Positions 7,091-12,871 of a DNA stretch of 12,871 nucleotides are shown one piece after another. The stretch is from CANJDH01 sp031430015 (GTDB lineage: Bacteria > Pseudomonadota > Gammaproteobacteria > Burkholderiales > JAEUOS01). The notes under the pieces are model-generated. The model searched no databases. It had not been told where the DNA came from and saw only the letters and a program-made list of their open reading frames with translations. Positions within the stretch are counted from its first letter, which is position 1. The number at the start of each line of letters is the position of its first letter. The stretch lies in the NCBI GenBank assembly GCA_031430015.1, contig JANPAR010000338.1:1-12871 (forward strand), read 5' to 3'. A program made the position numbers and the translations under genes.

Positions 7091-7125
7091 CTGCGGATAT
7101 TCCGCAGTTGCCGCAGTTGCCGCAC
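7091..7125. promoter_or_regulatory. Palindrome plus 9-bp direct repeats in the divergent promoter
   Basis: CTGCGGA-TAT-TCCGCAG (7091-7107) is a perfect 7+7 palindrome. It runs into CCGCAGTTG (7102-7110), CCGCAGTTG (7111-7119) and a partial third copy, CCGCAC (7120-7125). The cluster lies in the 147-base gap between the divergent starts at 7007 and 7155, close to the aldolase operon, so it is a plausible operator for a dimeric repressor or activator. No regulator gene is nearby. Confidence 0.45.
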
Positions 7126-7154
7126 AATAGCGGGTCTTGAATGAGGGCCATGCC

Positions 7155-8138
7155 ATGAAATACACCAAAGCCGATGCGAAAGCCTACGCACGCGAACACT
7201 TTCGCGGCGTCTGGGCCGCCACCGCCACGCCGTTCACGCACGACCTGCGGCTCGATGAAGCAGGGTTTCGCGCCAACCTCAAGCACTGGGTCGAGACCCT
7301 CAAGCTCGGTGGCCTGTTTGTCTGCGGCAAGCAGGGTGAATTTTTTTCGATGTCAGTGGCTGAGCGCAAGCGTACGTTTGAACTCGCGGTCGAAGGGGCC
7401 TCAGGCAGGGCCGGTATCGTTACCTCGTGCTCCGACACCAACCTCGACGTGGTGCTCGACCTGGCGCGCCATTCGCAAAACATCGGTGCCGACTATATCG
7501 TCGTGCATAGCCCGCTGCTGCACTTTGGCCATGATGTGGACGACACGGTCTACGAGTATTACCGCTATCTGTCAGAGCAGACCAGCATCGGTATCGCGCT
7601 GTGGAATCATCCCGACAGCGGCTATTTGATGAGCCCGGAACTGTGCGCACGCATTGCCGAGTTGCCCAATATTGTCGCCATCAAATACAGCGTGCCGCGC
7701 GAGATGTACACGCGCCTGACGCACATGGCTGGTGACAAGATCATCGTCTCGACCGCCTCTGAAGAGGAGTGGTTTGACAACATCGTTGAGCTCGGCTGGC
7801 GTTTGTATCTGTGCTCGACGCCGCCCTTCACCATGCAGACGGCGGTGGATCAACGCATCAATGATTACACGCGCCTTGCGTTTGAGGGCAAGGTGGCCGA
7901 AGCACGCAAGGTGCGCGACAGCCTCGCGCCGGTGCGCGCAGCGTTCAAGGCCTCGCGCCCCAAAGGCACACCGCAGGCGCACACCAAGTATTGGCTGGAG
8001 CAGATCGGCTCCGTGGGCGGCCCGGTGCGCCGGCCTCTGCTCAACCTCACCGAGGGCGAGAAGGCCGTGATCCGTAAGGCCGTCTCGGACTCCGGACTGA
8101 CACTGGATGCCGCGCAACCCGTTGCAAAGGCCGCCTAG
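7155..8138 (+). CDS. Dihydrodipicolinate synthase (DapA) superfamily aldolase/lyase
   Basis: This 327-residue protein has the DapA-type TIM barrel fold: WAATATPF (20-27) and the Schiff-base strand NIVAIKYS with Lys177. The expected class I aldolase lysine is therefore present. Two marks of true DapA are missing: the GTTGE loop reads GKQGE (58-62) and the PYY tyrosine segment reads HSPLLHF (118-124). It is therefore unlikely to make dihydrodipicolinate and probably belongs to the catabolic relatives that cleave or dehydrate keto-acids. The ATG at 7155 follows GAGGG by about 8 bases; a TTG at 7137 in the same frame is less likely. Its TAG stop directly abuts the ATG of the Bug receptor, so the genes are cotranscribed with the ring-cleaving dioxygenase behind them. 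The reaction is unknown. Confidence 0.85.
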   Translation: MKYTKADAKAYAREHFRGVWAATATPFTHDLRLDEAGFRANLKHWVETLKLGGLFVCGKQGEFFSMSVAERKRTFELAVEGASGRAGIVTSCSDTNLDVVLDLARHSQNIGADYIVVHSPLLHFGHDVDDTVYEYYRYLSEQTSIGIALWNHPDSGYLMSPELCARIAELPNIVAIKYSVPREMYTRLTHMAGDKIIVSTASEEEWFDNIVELGWRLYLCSTPPFTMQTAVDQRINDYTRLAFEGKVAEARKVRDSLAPVRAAFKASRPKGTPQAHTKYWLEQIGSVGGPVRRPLLNLTEGEKAVIRKAVSDSGLTLDAAQPVAKAA

Positions 8139-9128
8139 ATGAAGTGTTGGCCGATGCCTAGCAGCGCAGCGCTGGCAAGCATCATCGTGACGGGCGCCGC
8201 CTTGTTGGTCAGCGGCACGGCGTGGGCGCAATATCCCGTCAAGCCGGTGCGCATTGTGGTCCCGGCCACCGCCGGCGACGGCTCTGATGTGCTCGGCCGG
8301 ACCCTCGGCAAAGCGATGGGCGAGCTGCTCGGCCAGACCTTCGTGATCGAGAACCGCCCCGGCGCCGGCGGCAGCATCGGGGCTGACGCGGTGGCCAAGG
8401 CCACGCCCGATGGCTACACCATTTTCCTCGGCAACGGCAGCTCGCACGGGGTCACGCCCGGCCTCTACGCCAAGTTGCCCTACGACAGCATCAACGACTT
8501 TGCGCCGGTTGGCCTGATTGCCAGTGCCGCCAACGTGCTGGTAGTCAACGCCGCGATGCCGGCGAACAGCTATGCCGACTTCGCCCGCATCGCGCGCGAG
8601 CAACCCGGCAAGGTGACCATCGCCTCGGCCGGCAACGGCAGCCTCTCGCATCTGTCGGTTGAGCTGCTCAAGTCGGCGGCGCGCATTGACCTCTTGCACG
8701 TGCCGTACAAAGGCGCTGCGCCTGGCGTCACCGACGTAGCCGGTGGGCAAGTGCAGGCGATGATGATCAACATCCCGACCGTGATGCCGCTGGTCAAGGC
8801 CGGCAAATTGAAGGCGCTCGCCGTCACCAGCGCCAAGCGCGCGGCATCGTTGCCCGACGTGCCAACGCTGGCCGAATCAGGCCTTGCGGGCTACGAGACG
8901 CTCGCGTGGTTTGGCCTGCTCGCGCCGGCGCGCACGCCGCCCGAGATCGTCAATCAATTGCATCGTGAGTTGCAAAAGGCGCTGGCCAGAACCGAAGTGC
9001 GTGAAGCCCTCGGGCGCATGGGTGCCGAGGCGTCGGGCATGGGCCCGGCCGAGTTTGGCAGCTTCATCAAAAGTGAAATCGCCAAGTATTCGAAGGTGAT
9101 CAAGGATGCCGGCATCAAGGTGGAATAA
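8139..9128 (+). CDS. Bug/TctC-family periplasmic solute-binding protein
   Basis: This is a 329-residue Bug-family receptor. A hydrophobic signal peptide ends at TAWA-QYP (cleavage after residue 30). The mature part starts QYPVKPVRIVVPATAGDGSD and continues with IENRPGAGGSIGAD, ATPDGYTIFLGN, KLPYDSINDFAPV, LLHVPYKGAAPGVTDVAGGQVQ and LPDVPTLAESG, all in family order and at the usual length. The ATG immediately follows the TAG of the aldolase gene, which suggests translational coupling; AAGG lies about 10 bases upstream. An internal ATG six codons in is a possible alternative start. It lies between an aldolase and a 3-hydroxyanthranilate dioxygenase, so its ligand may be an aromatic or ring-fission carboxylate, which is inference. 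No TctAB permease is present. Confidence 0.94.
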   Translation: MKCWPMPSSAALASIIVTGAALLVSGTAWAQYPVKPVRIVVPATAGDGSDVLGRTLGKAMGELLGQTFVIENRPGAGGSIGADAVAKATPDGYTIFLGNGSSHGVTPGLYAKLPYDSINDFAPVGLIASAANVLVVNAAMPANSYADFARIAREQPGKVTIASAGNGSLSHLSVELLKSAARIDLLHVPYKGAAPGVTDVAGGQVQAMMINIPTVMPLVKAGKLKALAVTSAKRAASLPDVPTLAESGLAGYETLAWFGLLAPARTPPEIVNQLHRELQKALARTEVREALGRMGAEASGMGPAEFGSFIKSEIAKYSKVIKDAGIKVE

Positions 9129-9178
9129 GCAAGGCACCGCGCCTTGGGCACTACGCCTTGCACCTGACAGGAGTCTCG

Positions 9179-9742
9179 ATGAAATACGGCTTGCCCCTCA
9201 ACTTTCCGCGCTGGCTCGAAGACAACGCCCACAAGCTCAAACCCCCGGTCGGCAACCAGCAAATCTGGGCCAATGCAGATTTCATTTGCACCGTGGTCGG
9301 CGGGCCGAACCAGCGCACCGATTTTCACGATGACCCGTACGAAGAATATTTCCACCAGTTTCGCGGCAACGCGCATGTGCTCGTGCTCGATCGCGGCAAG
9401 TTTGAGCGCATAGATCTGAAAGAAGGCGACATCTTCCTGCTCCCGGCCCACGTGCGCCATTCGCCGCAGCGCCCGGAGGAAGGCAGTCTGTGCACCGTGA
9501 TCGAGCGCGCGCGGCCCGCGGGGGTGGTTGATGCTTTCGAGTGGTATTGCGCGCAGTGCGCCACGCTGGTCAATCGCAGCGAAGTGCAATTGCAAAGCAT
9601 CGTCGAAGACCTGCCGCGTGTATTCAAGGCGTTTTACGAGTCGCCTGATGCGGCGCGCACTTGTGCGCAGTGCGGCACGGTGCATGCGGGGCGCGATTGG
9701 GCTCGTTGGCATGCGTTGCGTGCAGGCCTGAACCCAGCCTGA
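9179..9742 (+). CDS. nbaC: 3-hydroxyanthranilate 3,4-dioxygenase
   Basis: This cupin extradiol dioxygenase opens 3-hydroxyanthranilate to 2-amino-3-carboxymuconate semialdehyde in the cytoplasm. Of its 187 residues, the iron ligands fit His50, Glu56 and His94. The substrate-binding set Arg46, Arg98 and Glu109 is also in place; each lies one number below the Cupriavidus metallidurans enzyme as I recall it. The bacterial rubredoxin-like second metal site is present as C124-x2-C127 and C162-x2-C165. The start at 9179 is fixed by AGGAG five bases upstream; an ATG at 9158 lacks this. It is the last gene of the aldolase-Bug-dioxygenase operon, 50 bases after the Bug stop. The decarboxylase (nbaD) and semialdehyde dehydrogenase (nbaE) that normally follow are absent, so the product may become quinolinate or be handled elsewhere. 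All catalytic residues point to a working enzyme. Confidence 0.93.
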   Translation: MKYGLPLNFPRWLEDNAHKLKPPVGNQQIWANADFICTVVGGPNQRTDFHDDPYEEYFHQFRGNAHVLVLDRGKFERIDLKEGDIFLLPAHVRHSPQRPEEGSLCTVIERARPAGVVDAFEWYCAQCATLVNRSEVQLQSIVEDLPRVFKAFYESPDAARTCAQCGTVHAGRDWARWHALRAGLNPA

Positions 9743-9750
9743 CCGGGAAT

Positions 9751-9771
9751 AAAGGGGTCAGACCCCTTTTT
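9751..9771 (+). terminator. Palindrome (AAAGGGG variant) acting as terminator of the dioxygenase operon
   Basis: AAAGGGGTC-A-GACCCCTTT (9751-9769) is a perfect 19-base palindrome ending in five T residues. It starts 9 bases after the dioxygenase stop. GGGG/CCCC around a TCAGA loop followed by TTTTT is a compact intrinsic terminator shape. It is also a member of the repeat family found at 3060, 3108 and 11137. Confidence 0.7.
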
Positions 9772-9780
9772 GAAAAGAAT

Positions 9781-9797
9781 AAGGGGGCAGTCCTCAA
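9781..9797. repeat. Decayed second copy of the palindrome
   Basis: Eleven bases after the intact copy, AAGGGGGCAGTCCTCAA keeps the outline of the palindrome with several changes (GGGGGCAGTCCTC against GGGGTCAGACCCC). It may instead be an eroded member of a GGGGACAGTCCCC relative. Confidence 0.4.
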
Positions 9798-9807
9798 TTT
9801 TCAAATA

Positions 9808-9846
9808 ACCATGAAAGTCCCTCATGAAGTGTGGGAATTTCATGGT
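9808..9846. promoter_or_regulatory. 14-bp imperfect dyad before the ATPase gene
   Basis: ACCATGAAAGTCCC (9808-9821) pairs with GGGAATTTCATGGT (9833-9846), 13 of 14 positions matching, around an 11-base spacer that contains a further CATGAA. It ends 20 bases before the ATPase ATG. It could be an operator, a hairpin in the leader that limits translation, or the end of a mobile cassette. No T tract follows, so a terminator is unlikely. Confidence 0.6.
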
Positions 9847-9866
9847 GTTTATGGTAGCCTTGGAAC

Positions 9867-11039
9867 ATGCTGCCACGCGCCGAACTGTTACTTTCCGTGC
9901 AAACCGCACTTGGCCGGGCCCGTGCTGTGGTGCTCAGCGGGCCGCGCCAGTCAGGCAAGAGCACCATCGCGCAAACGTTTTTGAGCCGCGCGTCGGCCAA
10001 TTATTTTGATCTGGAAAATCCGCTGCACGAGCAGCGTCTCGCGCAGCCGGTCGATACGCTCTCGCGCCTTGACGGCCTGGTGGTGATTGATGAGGTGCAG
10101 CGCCGGCCGGCCTTGTTTCCGGTGTTGCGGGTGCTGATCGACCGCTCTAACGCACCGGGCCAGTATTTGCTGCTGGGCAGCGCGTCACCTGCGCTGTTGC
10201 GTCAGGCCGGCGAATCGCTGCTGGGCCGTATCGAAACCATTGAGGTCGCCGGTTTTGATGTTGCAGAGGTGGCCGCCGGTGCTTCGCTTTCGGCCGGCGG
10301 ATACGATGGTGCTGCCGTCGCCCGTCTCTGGCTGCGCGGCGGTTTTCCGCGCTCGTATCTGGCCGCGTCGGACCAAGATAGTCTGGCCTGGCGCGCTGCG
10401 GCCATATCCAGCCATGTTGAAGTCGATTTGCCGCAGTTCGGCGTCAATATCGCCGCGCCAGCCATGCTGCGTTTCTGGCGCATGCTGGCCCACTATCACG
10501 GGCAAATCTGGAACGCAGCCCATCCGGCGCGCTCGCTCGGCGTGTCCGAGTCCACCGTGCGGCGCTATCTCGATACGCTGACCCAAACCCTGATGGTGCG
10601 CCAGTTGCAACCCTGGCAGGCCAATCTGGGCAAACGTCAGGTGAAGTCGCCGAAGATTTATTTTCGCGACAGCGGAATGCTGCACGCGCTGATGGGCGTG
10701 GCGGATCTGCCGGCGCTGCTGGCGCATCCGCATTGCGGCGCAAGCTGGGAAGGCTTTGCGCTCGAACAAGTGCTGCGCCTCGCCAAACCGGACGAGGCCT
10801 ATTTTTGGGCGACGCATCAAGGTGCAGAGCTTGACCTGCTGCTGCTACGCGGCGCGCAGCGCATCGGCGTTGAATTCAAGCGTGCCGATGTGCCGCGCAT
10901 CACACCATCGATGCGCATCGCCATCGACGACCTCAAGCTCGACAAGCTCTACGTGGTCTACCCCGGTGAGCAGCGCTTCATGCTGGGCGAGGGCATCGAG
11001 GCGGTGCCGCTGTGGGCGCTGTTGCCGGGCCCTCCGTAG
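9867..11039 (+). CDS. AAA_14/DUF4143 ATPase
   Basis: This 390-residue protein matches the AAA_14 plus DUF4143 architecture found scattered through prokaryotes with no settled function. The N-terminal ATPase half has Walker A GPRQSGKST (25-33, Lys31), Walker B LVVIDEVQ (71-78, Asp75-Glu76) and a sensor-like LLLGSAS (101-107). A middle segment, SLGVSESTVRRYLDTL, resembles a winged-helix DNA-binding part. The C-terminal half has a restriction-nuclease-like pattern: GFALE (Glu300), GAELD (Glu321, Asp323) and VEFK (Glu336, Lys338). Many relatives share these residues, and nuclease activity is not established. The start at 9867 has only a weak GGA upstream. The gene has no operon partner and lies between two palindromic repeats, which suggests a separately acquired unit. 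The frame is intact, so it is probably functional. Confidence 0.88.
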   Translation: MLPRAELLLSVQTALGRARAVVLSGPRQSGKSTIAQTFLSRASANYFDLENPLHEQRLAQPVDTLSRLDGLVVIDEVQRRPALFPVLRVLIDRSNAPGQYLLLGSASPALLRQAGESLLGRIETIEVAGFDVAEVAAGASLSAGGYDGAAVARLWLRGGFPRSYLAASDQDSLAWRAAAISSHVEVDLPQFGVNIAAPAMLRFWRMLAHYHGQIWNAAHPARSLGVSESTVRRYLDTLTQTLMVRQLQPWQANLGKRQVKSPKIYFRDSGMLHALMGVADLPALLAHPHCGASWEGFALEQVLRLAKPDEAYFWATHQGAELDLLLLRGAQRIGVEFKRADVPRITPSMRIAIDDLKLDKLYVVYPGEQRFMLGEGIEAVPLWALLPGPP

Positions 11040-11056
11040 TTTTACCTACTTTCGCG

Positions 11057-11134
11057 CTATTGGCAGAACCCGTGCTCCTTGAAATCCATGCGCCGGTAGA
11101 GGCCGGCTACCACGTCGCCTGACCGGCCCGGATA
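11057..11134 (-). pseudogene. Possible C-terminal remnant of a GNAT acetyltransferase
   Basis: Read on the minus strand, 25 codons and a TAG stop give a peptide containing GDVVAGLYRRMDFKEHGFCQ. The LYRRMDF part resembles the final conserved ALYRRxGF segment of GNAT N-acetyltransferases. The frame is closed upstream by a TGA at 11137-11135, exactly at the edge of the palindromic repeat (11137-11155). This suggests a gene cut by a rearrangement at the repeat. The fragment is short, so a chance match is possible. Confidence 0.3.
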
Positions 11135-11136
11135 TC

Positions 11137-11155
11137 AATGGGGTCAGACCCCATT
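11137..11155. repeat. Perfect 19-base palindrome, AATGGGG variant
   Basis: AATGGGGTC-A-GACCCCATT is the same variant as at 3108-3128, read in the opposite orientation of its central base. It lies 98 bases after the ATPase stop and 25 bases before the start of the cysteine-rich small protein. With the copy at 9751 it brackets the ATPase gene. Confidence 0.85.
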
Positions 11156-11168
11156 TATCGCGCGGCGC

Positions 11169-11174
11169 TAGAAT
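11169..11174 (+). promoter_or_regulatory. Candidate -10 box giving a nearly leaderless transcript
   Basis: TAGAAT lies 7 bases before the ATG at 11181, in the context GCTAGAATCGCCGC. Transcription from it would begin at about the start codon. There is no Shine-Dalgarno in the short leader and no good -35 box, because the palindrome occupies that position. Confidence 0.35.
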
Positions 11175-11180
11175 CGCCGC

Positions 11181-11438
11181 ATGAAAGAACCCGAGATCCG
11201 CTGCCCCGCCTGCGCCTGGCGCCCCAAGGCCGAGAGCCGCTGGATCTGCCTGCCCTCGTGCGGCGCTGAGTGGCACACCTTCTGGACCGGCGGCGTCTGC
11301 CCCGGCTGCGCGCACCGCTGGTACAAGACGCAGTGCCTGGAGTGCGGCGTCGCTTCGCCGCACAAGGACTGGTATCACTTCCCTGAAGACGAAGACCAGA
11401 GCGAGACCGAGAGCATCGCCGACACTGCGGATGTCTAA
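11181..11438 (+). CDS. Small cysteine-rich double zinc-ribbon-like protein
   Basis: I do not recognise a named family. The 85-residue product has four regularly spaced cysteine pairs: C8-x2-C11, C23-x3-C27, C40-x2-C43 and C52-x2-C55. They are embedded in Trp-rich sequence (W13, W21, W31, W35, W47, W64). Two zinc ribbons are the natural reading, which would suit binding of nucleic acid or protein. The last 17 residues (PEDEDQSETESIADTAD) are strongly acidic and probably disordered. There is no signal peptide. Codon use and GC content match the neighbours, and the cysteine spacing supports real coding. It appears to be transcribed alone, starting near the TAGAAT at 11169, and the gene behind it has its own long leader. 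Function unknown. Confidence 0.75.
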   Translation: MKEPEIRCPACAWRPKAESRWICLPSCGAEWHTFWTGGVCPGCAHRWYKTQCLECGVASPHKDWYHFPEDEDQSETESIADTADV

Positions 11439-11463
11439 GCCCGGCCCGCGAGCAGGGCAGGGC

Positions 11464-11469
11464 TAGAAT
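11464..11469 (+). promoter_or_regulatory. Candidate -10 box upstream of mmsA
   Basis: TAGAAT in the context GGGCTAGAATGCC repeats the motif seen before the small cysteine-rich gene. A start near 11476 would give mmsA an untranslated leader of about 150 bases. No convincing -35 box is visible. Confidence 0.3.
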
Positions 11470-11556
11470 GCCGTTTTCGCATCAAGCGCGCAAACTCACG
11501 CTAGGATCACGCGTCAAATCAACACGAGGCGCTCCCTCAAGAACCGCTCCCACCAA

Positions 11557-11586
11557 GCCTCGCAGGCCATCTTATGCCTGCGAAGC
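11557..11586 (+). promoter_or_regulatory. Hairpin in the mmsA leader
   Basis: GCCTCGCAGGC (11557-11567) pairs with GCCTGCGAAGC (11576-11586), 10 of 11 positions, around the loop CATCTTAT. It lies 39 bases before the mmsA ATG. The 187-base gap from 11439 to 11625 otherwise holds only the TAGAAT candidate and no recognisable riboswitch. Confidence 0.45.
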
Positions 11587-11625
11587 GCATCCACCAACGC
11601 TTTCCACCACCCCACCTATCCCAAA

Positions 11626-12871
<1,246 letters not shown>

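Noticed and set aside
7008..7286. N-terminal extension of the dienelactone hydrolase frame
   Set aside because: It would overlap the divergent aldolase start and bury the Tat signal; the ATG at 7007 has a ribosome site.
7572..8750. Minus-strand open frame of 392 codons across the aldolase and Bug genes
   Set aside because: It spans two recognisable plus-strand genes and has a shadow composition (His, Arg, Ala) and no ribosome site or family motif.

Overview
This window looks like a GC-rich betaproteobacterial chromosome segment, most likely Burkholderiales. Two orphan periplasmic Bug/TctC solute receptors each sit inside a small catabolic operon, which is a hallmark of that order. Genes are closely packed, most have AGGAG-type ribosome sites, and GGGGTCAGACCCC palindromes occur between genes. 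I see no tRNA, rRNA, CRISPR array, phage gene or transposase. The first and last genes are cut by the window edges.

Region 1 (1-3006) is a divergent catabolic locus. On the minus strand a Bug receptor (967-1947) is followed by a class III CoA-transferase (1-902, cut). On the plus strand is an HMG-CoA-lyase-like enzyme (2041-3006). Together they suggest uptake of a branched hydroxy-dicarboxylic acid, its activation to a CoA thioester, and aldol cleavage; the substrate is inferred only.

Region 2 (3007-4779) holds a cluster of eroded palindromic repeats, a cytosolic-looking sulfatase (3168-4574), and a convergent intergenic stretch with nested inverted repeats and a degenerate 8-bp tandem array.

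Region 3 (4780-7007) contains, on the minus strand, a YbfB/YjiJ-type MFS transporter and a Tat-exported dienelactone-hydrolase-family protein, separated by a good intrinsic terminator.

Region 4 (7008-9770) is a plus-strand operon: a divergent DapA-fold aldolase, a Bug receptor whose ATG directly follows the aldolase stop, and a 3-hydroxyanthranilate 3,4-dioxygenase with all its metal ligands. A terminator-like copy of the palindrome ends it. This operon is the most attractive candidate here for an undescribed catabolic pathway.

Region 5 (9743-11438) is accessory in character. An AAA_14/DUF4143 ATPase lies between two different variants of the palindrome, with a strong 14-bp dyad just before its start and a possible acetyltransferase remnant behind it. 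An 85-residue protein with four cysteine pairs follows.

Region 6 (11439-12871) is a long leader with a hairpin and then a CoA-acylating methylmalonate-semialdehyde dehydrogenase (mmsA), cut at the window end.
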